From NCBI RefSeq assembly GCF_015207525.1, contig NZ_JADEWR010000011.1, positions 20,695-84,694 of the forward strand: a stretch of DNA of 64,000 nucleotides, in the 5' to 3' direction. The notes beneath the pieces are model-generated. The model made no database searches, was not told the DNA's origin, and saw only the letters and a list, made by a program, of their open reading frames with translations. Both the position numbers and the translations under genes were made by a program. Each line of letters starts with the position of its first letter. Within the stretch, counting starts at the first letter, position 1. Positions 56,736-64,000 of the stretch are shown here, in pieces. The stretch comes from Nodosilinea sp. LEGE 06152 (lineage in GTDB: Bacteria > Cyanobacteriota > Cyanobacteriia > Phormidesmidales > Phormidesmidaceae).

Positions 56736-57713
56736 ATGGCGACCACGACCCCCAAAGTACCGATCTCTGTGCTGATTCCGGCCAAGGATGAGGAGCAAAA
56801 CCTGCCCGCCTGTCTGGCCAGCCTGGAGCGGGCGGCAGAAATTTTTGTGGTGGATTCGCACAGCAGCGATCGCAGCATCGAGATTGCTGCTGCCGCCGGG
56901 GCCAAGGTGGTGCAGTTTGAGTTCAACGGCCACTGGCCCAAAAAGAAAAACTGGGCCTTAGACCACCTGCCCTTTAGCCACGAGTGGGTGCTCATTGTCG
57001 ACTGCGACGAGCGCATTACCCCCGAACTGTGGGACGAGATTGCCGCAGCCATTCAGCAGCACGAGTTTGATGGCTATTACCTGAACCGCCGCGTGTTTTT
57101 CTTGGGCACCTGGATTCGCCACGGCGGCAAGTACCCCGACTGGAACCTGCGACTGTTTCGCCATCAAAAGGGCCGCTACGAAAACCTGCAAACTGCCGAC
57201 ATTCCCAACACGGGCGACAACGAAGTGCACGAGCACGTCATGATCGACGGCGCAGTGGGTTACCTGAAGCACGACATGCTCCACGAAGATTTTCGCGATC
57301 TGTACCACTGGCTGGCTCGCCACAACCGCTACTCAAATTGGGAGGCCCAGGTCTACTACAACCTGCTCACCGGCATGGGCGACGGCGGCACCATTGGCGC
57401 AAACCTGTTTGGCGATGCGGTGCAGCGCAAGCGGTTTTTAAAGAAAATTTGGGTGCGGCTACCCTTCAAGCCGCTGCTGCGGTTTGTGCTGTTTTACGTG
57501 GTGCGGCTGGGCTTTCTAGACGGTCGCGCGGGCTACATTTACGGGCGGTTGCTGAGCCAGTACGAATATCAAATTGGGGTCAAGCTGTTTGAGCTGCGTC
57601 AGTTTGGCGGGCAGCTGAATGTTACCCCTAAAGATGTTGTCCCTAAAGAGAATAAAGCCTTGCCTCAGCCAGCGGTTAAACCGGCAATTGTTTCGGTAGA
57701 ATCAGCCCCTTAA
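56736..57713 (+). CDS. glycosyltransferase family 2 (LPS-core/WaaE-like)
   Basis: A 325-residue GT2 of the WaaE/KdtX-like group: SVLIPAKDEEQNLPACLASL, VVDSHSSDRSIEIA, NGHWPKKKNWAL and the DXD-type DCDERITPE. A C-terminal hydrophobic segment (FVLFYVVRLGFLDGRAGYIYG) suggests membrane association. It lies 75 nt after the previous glycosyltransferase and 33 nt before the acetyltransferase. Confidence 0.9.
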   Translation: MATTTPKVPISVLIPAKDEEQNLPACLASLERAAEIFVVDSHSSDRSIEIAAAAGAKVVQFEFNGHWPKKKNWALDHLPFSHEWVLIVDCDERITPELWDEIAAAIQQHEFDGYYLNRRVFFLGTWIRHGGKYPDWNLRLFRHQKGRYENLQTADIPNTGDNEVHEHVMIDGAVGYLKHDMLHEDFRDLYHWLARHNRYSNWEAQVYYNLLTGMGDGGTIGANLFGDAVQRKRFLKKIWVRLPFKPLLRFVLFYVVRLGFLDGRAGYIYGRLLSQYEYQIGVKLFELRQFGGQLNVTPKDVVPKENKALPQPAVKPAIVSVESAP

Positions 57714-57746
57714 GACCCGCCGATAAGATCCTTCGCGCCGCTGATT

Positions 57747-58415
57747 ATGTCTGCTCCCCCCCCCTATGCGCCCGATAGCTCTTCGAATCAGGGAGGCGAT
57801 TCGCAAAGCGATCGCTGCGGGAATCGCCCTCTAGAACCGGACAGTCACCAGGCCTGGGTGCGGCTCGATGCCTACGACCAGTCGTGGTACAAACCGGGGC
57901 GTTCCAAGGCAACCATTCTGCTGTGGTGGCTGTTGCAGGCGGTGGTGTTTCCCCTGACACCCCACGCCTCCCATGGACCAAGGCGCTGGCTGCTGCGGCA
58001 GTTTGGGGCCACCGTTGGCAAAGGCGTAGTGATTCGCCCTACCGCCCGGTTTACCTACCCGTGGAATGTGAGCATCGGCGACCACAGCTGGATCGGCGAC
58101 GACGTGGTGCTCTACAGCCTGGCGCAGATTACCATTGGCCAGCACTGCGTGATTTCGCAAAAAAGCTACCTCTGCACCGGCAGCCACGATATCCACGATC
58201 CGCGCTTTGGCCTAGTGGTAGCGCCCGTAGTGATAGAAAACGGAGCCTGGATCGCCACCGACTGTTTTGTGGCCCCTGGGGTAACCGTGGGGGCTAACAG
58301 TGTAGTAGGCGCGCGCAGCAGCGTGTTTAAGTCGTTGCCGTCGGGGCAGGTGTGCTACGGCAACCCCTGTCGAGCGGTGGTCCCGCGACGGATGACGATC
58401 GCGGGTCAAACGTGA
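57747..58415 (+). CDS. hpsU: HpsU/WcaF-like polysaccharide O-acetyltransferase
   Basis: A 222-residue left-handed beta-helix acyltransferase. A ~45-residue variable N-terminus is followed by AYDQSWYKPGRSKATILLWW, a hydrophobic anchor and the hexapeptide repeats (VGKGVVIRPTARFTYP, IGDHSWIGDDVVLYSL). The CoA/active-site His is in CTGSHDIHDPRFG. It closely resembles the acetyltransferase HpsU of hormogonium polysaccharide synthesis in filamentous cyanobacteria; the WcaF colanic-acid family is the broader match. Acetylation of an exported glycan is likely. Confidence 0.78.
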   Translation: MSAPPPYAPDSSSNQGGDSQSDRCGNRPLEPDSHQAWVRLDAYDQSWYKPGRSKATILLWWLLQAVVFPLTPHASHGPRRWLLRQFGATVGKGVVIRPTARFTYPWNVSIGDHSWIGDDVVLYSLAQITIGQHCVISQKSYLCTGSHDIHDPRFGLVVAPVVIENGAWIATDCFVAPGVTVGANSVVGARSSVFKSLPSGQVCYGNPCRAVVPRRMTIAGQT

Positions 58416-58455
58416 CTGGTAAACACGGCCAATAGCTGCTCAATGAGGTCAGAAC

Positions 58456-59190
58456 TCAATCGCAGGGATGTCTTGCCTGGGCCCGAGCTAGTTCTGCCTC
58501 ATGGGTCAGATCGAGGCGCAGGGGCGTCATCGAGACATAGCCTTGGTCTACAGCCCAGCGATCGGTGCCAGCCTCAGGGGCCTCCATCGGTACCACTGTA
58601 AACCAGAAGTGCTGCCGTCCCATTGGATCCTCACTTGGCATGACTTGACCATCGTACTGCCGCACCGACTGGCGGGTCCAGCGTAGACCCCGTGGGGCTT
58701 GGGCGGGAAAGTTGACATTGACTAAGGCCAAATCTGAATCGGGCAAGAGTAACTCTAGAACCTTGGCCAAAGATGACTTTAGCAGGTCAAAATCAGGCTC
58801 ACTCTCGGTTACGGGTGCACTGAGGGCAATGCCGCGCAGTCCCAGCAAAACCGCCTGTTTGGCCGCCGCCAGGGTGCCCGAATGCCACATCGCATTGCCT
58901 AAATTGCTGCCTAGGTTGATACCTGACAGCACTACGTCTACTTTGTCCCAGTGGTAAGCACCTAGGGCTACGCAGTCGGCAGGGGTACCGTTGACGCGGT
59001 AAGCCTCAAAATCTTGCAGTGGCGTGCGTTTGTAGGAGAGGGGACGCGAAGCCGTGATAGAGTGCCCCGCTGAAGACATTTCTACATCGGGCGCAACGAT
59101 ACGCACTTGGCCAAACGCGGCGGCTACCTCTGCTAGAGCTGCAATACCAGGGCTGTAAATTCCATCGTCGTTAGCAATTAGTATCCGCAT
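58456..59190 (-). CDS. surE: 5'/3'-nucleotidase SurE
   Basis: A metal-dependent nucleoside monophosphate phosphatase, 244 residues. The N-terminal ILIANDDGIYSPG supplies metal ligands Asp8/Asp9. SSAGHSIT, VNGTPADCV and SGINLGSNLG (Asn ligand) follow. The ATG at 59190 with an upstream AGGAGG is the start; the open frame continues to 59352 but overlaps the divergent kinase gene and is unlike SurE. Confidence 0.96.
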   Translation of the reverse strand: MRILIANDDGIYSPGIAALAEVAAAFGQVRIVAPDVEMSSAGHSITASRPLSYKRTPLQDFEAYRVNGTPADCVALGAYHWDKVDVVLSGINLGSNLGNAMWHSGTLAAAKQAVLLGLRGIALSAPVTESEPDFDLLKSSLAKVLELLLPDSDLALVNVNFPAQAPRGLRWTRQSVRQYDGQVMPSEDPMGRQHFWFTVVPMEAPEAGTDRWAVDQGYVSMTPLRLDLTHEAELARAQARHPCD

Positions 59191-59304
59191 TTGAACCGCT
59201 TTTCCTCCTTTGGAATTGCTACCATCTGTCTCTTTGCCGAGGGATGCCAGGGCTACAAGTTCTAAACTGGTCAAACTTTGTGCTTGGGTTTTTAGAGAAT
59301 TTTT

Positions 59305-60219
59305 ATGAAAGTTACGCTGATCCATAATTCCAAAGCAGGTGATGATGATCAACCTTCCAAAGATGTACTCTTATCCCTAATGAAGCAGGCGGGCTATGAG
59401 GTTAACTACCAGTCAGCCAAAGACGACAATTGGGTTGCCGCCCTGGAAAATCCTGGTGATTTGGTAGTAGCGGCCGGAGGGGATGGCACGGTTGGCAAAG
59501 TGGCTAAACGCCTGGTTGGGCAACAAACGCCAATGGCCGTCTTGCCCCTAGGAACAGCCAACAATATTGCTAAAACCCTAGGCCTGATGGATAGCCCCCT
59601 GGAGCAATTAATTGCTGAATGGGCCACCGCACCGCGAATCAAGGTCGATAGCGCGATCGCCAGCGGAGCCTGGGGCAAAACCCACTTAATTGAAAGTTTG
59701 GGGATGGGACTGTTTGCTCAAACCATGTCTAAGGCTGATAACGACAGTAACTTAGAGCAAACACCAGCCGCTGAAGACGAGTTAAAGGCTGTTTTAAACT
59801 TGTTAAAACAGCAGGTTTCTCAATGTTCTGCCCGGTCCCTAACCCTTTCCCTGGACGGACAGGATATTTCAGGCGAATATGTTTTGCTGGAGGTTATGAA
59901 CATTCAGTACGTTGGACCAAACCTCCACCTCGTGCCCAAGGTCGGTTTTAATGACGGACTGCTGACCGTTGTGCTGGTGCGTGAGGGTGAGCAAAACAAA
60001 ATTAGCGATTATTTGGCGGATTGCTTGGCTGGCAACTGCGACCTGGCCCCTTTCACACAGTATCAGGGCAAGCACTTGCAGATTCAGGGAGAAGAATTTG
60101 ATATTCACGTCGATGACAAAATCTTGACCAGCAGCAGCTTAGCCGCACCGGGAGATCCTATCGTTGTTGATGTGAAAGTTGTCCCCCAATCCCTTGAGTT
60201 TCTCCTACCTAAGACTTAA
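59305..60219 (+). CDS. diacylglycerol kinase-family (YegS-like) lipid kinase
   Basis: A 304-residue DAGK catalytic-domain protein. MKVTLIHNSKAG opens the fold; the nucleotide-binding GGDGT (58-62) and PLGTANNIAKTLGL are intact. The second domain is beta-rich (YVLLEVMNIQYVGPNLHLVP). Likely phosphorylates diacylglycerol, ceramide or a related lipid; the cyanobacterial substrate is unknown. It diverges from surE with 114 bp between starts. Confidence 0.9.
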   Translation: MKVTLIHNSKAGDDDQPSKDVLLSLMKQAGYEVNYQSAKDDNWVAALENPGDLVVAAGGDGTVGKVAKRLVGQQTPMAVLPLGTANNIAKTLGLMDSPLEQLIAEWATAPRIKVDSAIASGAWGKTHLIESLGMGLFAQTMSKADNDSNLEQTPAAEDELKAVLNLLKQQVSQCSARSLTLSLDGQDISGEYVLLEVMNIQYVGPNLHLVPKVGFNDGLLTVVLVREGEQNKISDYLADCLAGNCDLAPFTQYQGKHLQIQGEEFDIHVDDKILTSSSLAAPGDPIVVDVKVVPQSLEFLLPKT

Positions 60220-60697
60220 TAAGATAGCTCCCTGAAAACATTTTTATGCATCTGCTTAAAAGTGAACGTGAGTTGGCAGTCTTGGTCGGCCGGTAATCTC
60301 AACCAGATTCAAGTCCAGAAGTGGAGCCTTGCTAACGGTAAAACTCTATTTCTGGACTTGGTGTAGTCTAGTTTGACGTGTTGTCCTGAATCTTTTTCTT
60401 CAAGATTGCTGGGTTTAGATATATCTCAACGTAGCCGCAGATTAAGCATACTCGGACTGCATCAATAAGTGTGCTCAGCTTGAAACGTTTTTCTGCCAAT
60501 AGAACAATACGTCAAGCTTTCGTACTGCGCCTTGCCTAAATCCGTGATGCCGCCGCATTTTGAGCAACGGTAATGTTGCCAGCTCAAATCCTTATAGTTG
60601 AGGTTGACACCTGCTTAGAAGCATTGCACTCCAGTGAGCCTACGCGTCGAAAGCGAACTTTGGCGAGATCTGATAGCTGATCGAGGGTTGAGCTAGC
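60220..60697. other. intergenic region with a possible gene remnant
   Basis: About 480 bp. Near 60300-60365 there is an inverted repeat: CAAGTCCAGAAGTGGAGCC and TATTTCTGGACTTGG. On the minus strand, 60614-60462 is open for 50 codons without an ATG (fragment HYRCSKCGGITDLGKAQYES), a zinc-ribbon-like CXXC piece ending in a stop. It may be a decayed small zinc-ribbon gene. Confidence 0.35.
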
Positions 60698-61078
60698 TTA
60701 CTCTGACATGTGCTTGAGAACGCGCTTGTCGGTTGCGGACAGCACATCGTCGCCATGTATCTCAGCCTGACGAGCGCGATCGCTCAGTTCTTCAAGTTTT
60801 TGGCTGGCAGCTTCCCGGCCGGTTTCGATCGCTTGGTTGCGGGCTTCGGTCTTACCAATAATCTTTTTGGTGGTGTCTAACCCGTTATAAACATCCTTTG
60901 AAAGGTCAGCCGCTTGGTCAGCCGCCTGTTCGAGCTGAACGGGTTCTTGCTGCAGCTTAGTCTGGCCCTGGCTGGCGGACGATAGGGTTGTGCTCCAGAG
61001 AATTAAACCGACGGCGATGATAACTAAACCCGTGCCGATCGCAGCACTCAACGTAAATATTCGCTTGCGAACGCCCAT
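60698..61078 (-). CDS. membrane-anchored coiled-coil protein, unknown function
   Basis: A 126-residue protein. A basic start (MGVRKR) and one transmembrane helix (about 8-30) are followed by a Gln/Ala/Glu-rich helical region (EPVQLEQAADQAADLSKDVY, EAASQKLEELSDRARQAEI) likely to form a coiled coil on the periplasmic side. An AGGAGG Shine-Dalgarno lies just before the ATG. No family is recognised. Confidence 0.7.
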   Translation of the reverse strand: MGVRKRIFTLSAAIGTGLVIIAVGLILWSTTLSSASQGQTKLQQEPVQLEQAADQAADLSKDVYNGLDTTKKIIGKTEARNQAIETGREAASQKLEELSDRARQAEIHGDDVLSATDKRVLKHMSE

Positions 61079-61386
61079 ACAGCCTCCTGTGCAGTGCTTT
61101 TAGCCTAAGCAGGGGGGCTGGTTTTGCCATCCTTCTGGGGGGAGACTGCTGAGGTGGTGGTTGGTGTTGTCCTGCAGCCGCCCTTTGCCCACAGGGTGGT
61201 TGGAGGATCTGCCTCAGGTGGCTCGAATAGCTGCACCACTGTTGCGATCGGGCCGAACCTTTGACTTGCTCACCTGGTTTGACTTTGCACCCGAATACCC
61301 CAGCGTTTCCGCTGGCGGTTTTGCTTTGTGCTAAGGAGTATGTGGGCCGTGCTAAAGTTGCCGAGCCATCACCTCCCCAACCCACC
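61079..61386. other. intergenic region upstream of the secreted cupin
   Basis: About 308 bp between divergent genes. It contains a 6-bp hairpin CCAGCG-TTTC-CGCTGG (61300-61315) followed by a T-rich stretch. No gene is supported. Confidence 0.4.
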
Positions 61387-62001
61387 ATGACTAACAGACC
61401 TAAATGGCTGAATGTCAGCCGCTATTTCTCGCTCCGCCGCCTGGGGCTAGCTGCGATCGGCGCGCTAATTACGCTGGTTATATTGGCCCTGGGCAGTCGC
61501 CCCCTGCTGAGCCGGGCCGATGCAGGCGCTGCCCGCTCGCCCGCACTCGCCACCGCCCCGGTTTGGGTTGGGGCCGATGCAGGCACGCCCTGGACCATTT
61601 TTGGCCTAGAAATCGTCGGCAAAATCATGAGTGCCCAGACCAACGGAGCTTATTCTGTGGTGATTAGCACAACGCCGCCTGAGGGTGGCCCGCCCCTGCA
61701 CGTGCATGAGCATGAGGACGAACTGTTCTACATTCTCAAGGGCACCTACGAGTTTCGCAGTGGGAATGAAACTATCCTCGCTAGCGAAGGCGATTTGATA
61801 CACCTGCCCGCTCACATTCCCCACAAGTTTCGCAATGTTGGCTCAGAACCTGGGATGGCAATGAACACCATGACTCCCGGCGGCTTTGAGCAGTTTTTTG
61901 TCGAGGTCGACCAACTCCCCAAGGGGCAACCCCTCGATCGCAGCCAGGTGGCGGCGATCGCCAGCCGCTACGGCCTGCGGTTTTTGCCGGAGTCGCCCTA
62001 G
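61387..62001 (+). CDS. exported cupin-domain protein
   Basis: About 204 residues. An N-terminal membrane/signal segment (LGLAAIGALITLVILALGS) is followed by a single cupin at about 85-165 with metal-ligand motifs HVHEHEDELFYILKGTYEF and LPAHIPHKFRNVG. This arrangement resembles quercetin-dioxygenase-like cupins of unknown substrate. The ATG at 61387 begins just before the basic N-region; the frame is open to 61261. It converges on pyk, with stops about 10 bp apart. Confidence 0.83.
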   Translation: MTNRPKWLNVSRYFSLRRLGLAAIGALITLVILALGSRPLLSRADAGAARSPALATAPVWVGADAGTPWTIFGLEIVGKIMSAQTNGAYSVVISTTPPEGGPPLHVHEHEDELFYILKGTYEFRSGNETILASEGDLIHLPAHIPHKFRNVGSEPGMAMNTMTPGGFEQFFVEVDQLPKGQPLDRSQVAAIASRYGLRFLPESP

Positions 62002-62010
62002 CTTTGAGCG

Positions 62011-63435
62011 CTAGCCCGCCGCTACGGTGTGAATTTTAAGGAAGTTGGTGCCCTTGGGGGTGTTGGCAGGTACGCCGCCCATCACCAGCAGCTTGTCGCC
62101 AGGGTTGATCAGGCCGCGCGATCGTAGTTTCCCCTCGGCTGTCGCCACCATGTCCTCAAAGCTTTGAGGAAAATCGTCGAGCAGAACGGGCCTAACGCCC
62201 CAGATCAGGTTCATCCAGTGGTAGACCGTGGTTTTGGGAGTGCAGGCCACCACCGTTGCCTTGGGTCGCTCGCCCGAGGCAATGGTGGCGCTGTAACCCG
62301 TCTCGGTAAAGCAGACAATGTGCTTGAGGTCGAGGGTTGAGTCAATGGCATTGAGGGCTTCGCTGAGGGCGTGGGTTTCATCGCTGAGGACGGCGGGCTG
62401 GTTATCAAACCTCAGGTCTTGCTCTACATCGCAGGCGATGCGGGCCAGCATCTCGACTGCGCGCACCGGAAACGCCCCCACCGCCGATTCCCCTGACAGC
62501 ATCACCGCGTCGGTGCCGTCGAGAATGGCGTTGGCCACGTCGCTGGCCTCGGCCCGGGTGGGGCGCGGGTTTTGAATCATGCTCTCCAGCATTTGAGTGG
62601 CGGTGATCACCGGAATGCAGCGGCGGTTGCACTCGCGAATAATGTGCTTTTGCAGCATGGGCACCTTTTCGGCCCGCATTTCCACCCCCAAATCACCCCG
62701 TGCCACCATCACCGCATCGACGACCGCCAAAATGTCGCTCAGGTTTTGAATCGCCTGGGGCTTCTCAATTTTGGCCAGTACCGGGGTGTGGCTGGCCCCC
62801 AAACTCGCCAGCAGGTCTTTGAGGGTGAGAATGTCCTGGGCCTGACGCACAAAGCTCAGCGACACAACATCCACCCCTTGAGAAACGCCAAATTCAACGT
62901 CCTGGATGTCTTTTTCGGTCAGGGAGGGCAGACGCAGGGTGAGGTCGGGCAGATTGACCCCCTTGCGGCTTTTGAGCGGTCCGCCCTGGAGCACGCGGCA
63001 GGTGACTTTGGCGTCGGCGACCGATTCTACCCGCAGCTCCAGCAGCCCGTCATCGAGCAAAATTTGCATGCCGGGCTTGGCTTCCTCGGCCAGGTAGGGG
63101 TAGTCGATGCCAATGCCGCCAGAAACCGCCTCGGCCTGTTCAAGGGGCACCAGCGTCACGGTGGTACCTTCCTCTAGATCGATGGGGCTGGGCAGCTGGC
63201 CCACGCGGATTTTTGGCCCCTGCAGGTCTTGCAGCAGGGTGATGGGCGCGTCGTGCTCGTCTGCGACCTCGCGCAGCAGGGCAATTGTGCGGGCGTGATC
63301 GTCGTAGCTGCCGTGGGAAAAGTTGAGCCGAGCCACGTTCATGCCTGCGTCGATCATGCGCTTGAGGATGGGTTTAGAACTGCTGGCGGGGCCAATGGTA
63401 GCCACAATTTTGGTGCGCCGGGTCAAGGAATCCAT
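62011..63435 (-). CDS. pyk: pyruvate kinase
   Basis: Converts phosphoenolpyruvate and ADP to pyruvate and ATP. The 474-residue protein shows [31 protein letters not shown], the K+/ADP site and catalytic region [20 protein letters not shown] and the C-terminal allosteric domain ([20 protein letters not shown] [10 protein letters not shown]). The ATG at 63435 is preferred over one at 63510. It lies 55 nt after the EAL gene on the same strand. Confidence 0.97.
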   Translation of the reverse strand: MDSLTRRTKIVATIGPASSSKPILKRMIDAGMNVARLNFSHGSYDDHARTIALLREVADEHDAPITLLQDLQGPKIRVGQLPSPIDLEEGTTVTLVPLEQAEAVSGGIGIDYPYLAEEAKPGMQILLDDGLLELRVESVADAKVTCRVLQGGPLKSRKGVNLPDLTLRLPSLTEKDIQDVEFGVSQGVDVVSLSFVRQAQDILTLKDLLASLGASHTPVLAKIEKPQAIQNLSDILAVVDAVMVARGDLGVEMRAEKVPMLQKHIIRECNRRCIPVITATQMLESMIQNPRPTRAEASDVANAILDGTDAVMLSGESAVGAFPVRAVEMLARIACDVEQDLRFDNQPAVLSDETHALSEALNAIDSTLDLKHIVCFTETGYSATIASGERPKATVVACTPKTTVYHWMNLIWGVRPVLLDDFPQSFEDMVATAEGKLRSRGLINPGDKLLVMGGVPANTPKGTNFLKIHTVAAG

Positions 63436-63490
63436 AGCAATAGCCCAGGGAGCAGGGGTCGCCCCCAGTATAAGCACAGTTTTTAGGATC

Positions 63491-64000
63491 CTAGGTAGCC
63501 CTGGATTCATTGCGCCAGCGCCAGTTCACCAACAGCTGTTCGGCTTCGGGGGCGGGCAGGGGTTTAGAGAAGCAGTAGCCCTGGGCGTAGGGGCAGCCCA
63601 GCTGGCGCAGCTGTTCGAGCTGGCTCTCGGTTTCGACACCTTCGGCGATCGCCGCCATGCCCAGACTTTGGGCCAGGGCCAAAATGGCCTGCACCATAGC
63701 TACCCCGCGCGGGTCGGCCTCCATCGCCTGAATAAAGGAGCGATCGATCTTGAGAATCTGCATCGGAAACTGGTGCACCATGCTGAGCGACGAATAGCCG
63801 GTGCCAAAGTCGTCAATGCCTAGCTGAATGCCGCGATCGCGCAGGGCTTTGAGCATCACCTCGGCAGTTTTGGGGTTTTCGATCAGGGCGCTTTCGGTAA
63901 TTTCGAGGCGCAGGTAGTTGCTGCCGAGGCCAGCGGTGGTCAGGGCGGCGTCGATGGTGTCAATCAGGTGGGGGTGGGCAAACTGCTTTACCGACAGATT
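63491..64000 (-). CDS. EAL-domain cyclic-di-GMP phosphodiesterase, C-terminal part
   Basis: The reading frame enters from beyond the right window edge, so only the last ~169 residues are seen. They belong to an EAL domain: [21 protein letters not shown] (metal-binding DDFGTG), [22 protein letters not shown] and GYCFSKPLP, all consistent with an active c-di-GMP phosphodiesterase. Upstream GGDEF, PAS or GAF modules are likely but outside the window. Confidence 0.92.
   Translation of the reverse strand, partial: NLSVKQFAHPHLIDTIDAALTTAGLGSNYLRLEITESALIENPKTAEVMLKALRDRGIQLGIDDFGTGYSSLSMVHQFPMQILKIDRSFIQAMEADPRGVAMVQAILALAQSLGMAAIAEGVETESQLEQLRQLGCPYAQGYCFSKPLPAPEAEQLLVNWRWRNESRAT

Noticed and set aside
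1..64000. CRISPR array, prophage, rRNA operon or complete insertion sequence
   Set aside because: No regularly spaced repeats, phage structural genes, integrase, transposase gene or rRNA sequence was seen on reading both strands.

Overview
The window reads as a chromosomal segment of a cyanobacterium. It carries pcyA (bilin reductase for phycobilisomes and phytochromes), a plant-type ferredoxin-dependent glutamate synthase, the omega-3 desaturase desB, RNase E with the short cyanobacterial architecture, a prokaryotic phytochelatin synthase, and very many HIP1 octamers (GCGATCGC). The moderately high GC and the gene style fit a non-heterocystous filamentous lineage of the Leptolyngbya/Nodosilinea type. 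That placement is inferred from style, not from a marker-gene tree.

Layout. 0-4.4 kb: an AI-2E-type membrane protein, pcyA, gmk and a NYN/LOTUS-domain ribonuclease-like protein. 4.4-11 kb: aldehyde dehydrogenase, an 8-oxoguanine-deaminase-like amidohydrolase, a Uma2 + phytochelatin synthase pair, a second Uma2 protein and a pirin. 11-17 kb (minus): tig, clpP, clpX, an alpha/beta hydrolase and bioA in co-directional order, so ribosome-associated folding and ClpXP proteolysis sit together. 17-25 kb (plus): asd-dapA-rnj, then rne-rnhB behind a long leader; two central RNA-decay nucleases lie next to the aspartate/lysine pathway. 25-28.6 kb: a gene-poor, AT-richer stretch with tRNA-Leu(UAG), dispersed repeats and an unrecognised membrane protein. 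28.6-32 kb: a minus-strand trio (YaaW family, membrane J-protein, DUF3143), an FAD amine-oxidase-like protein and an overlooked 59-residue protein. 32-37 kb: Fd-GOGAT. 37-40.5 kb: a phosphodiester glycosidase, a cupin and an IscA-like protein. 40.5-45.6 kb: the str cluster rpsL-rpsG-fusA-tuf-rpsJ, closed by a clear terminator. 45.6-50.8 kb: Lon-N-domain protein, pheA, a deacetylase-glycosidase fusion, a Psb32-like TPM protein and an Npun_R1517-like small protein. 51.4-58.4 kb: AEC transporter, cytoplasmic-type alpha-amylase, desB and a three-gene polysaccharide cluster (two GT2 enzymes and an HpsU-like acetyltransferase). 58.4-64 kb: surE, a lipid-kinase-like protein, a membrane-anchored coiled-coil protein, a secreted cupin, pyk and the C-terminal part of an EAL protein cut by the window edge.

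Most of the window is conserved housekeeping sequence. The less expected content is in the gaps. There are two copies of a TA-flanked MITE-like element, one of which reaches into the apparent start of a gene. There are three copies of a second ~125-bp repeat with internal inverted repeats. Several hairpins are built around HIP1 octamers. Two small ORFs (upstream of rnj and near tRNA-Leu) and one 59-residue gene are easy to miss. I found no CRISPR array, prophage, intact transposase gene or rRNA. I do not see a convincing new multi-gene system; the best leads are the repeat families, the NYN-LOTUS protein and the rnj/rne leaders.
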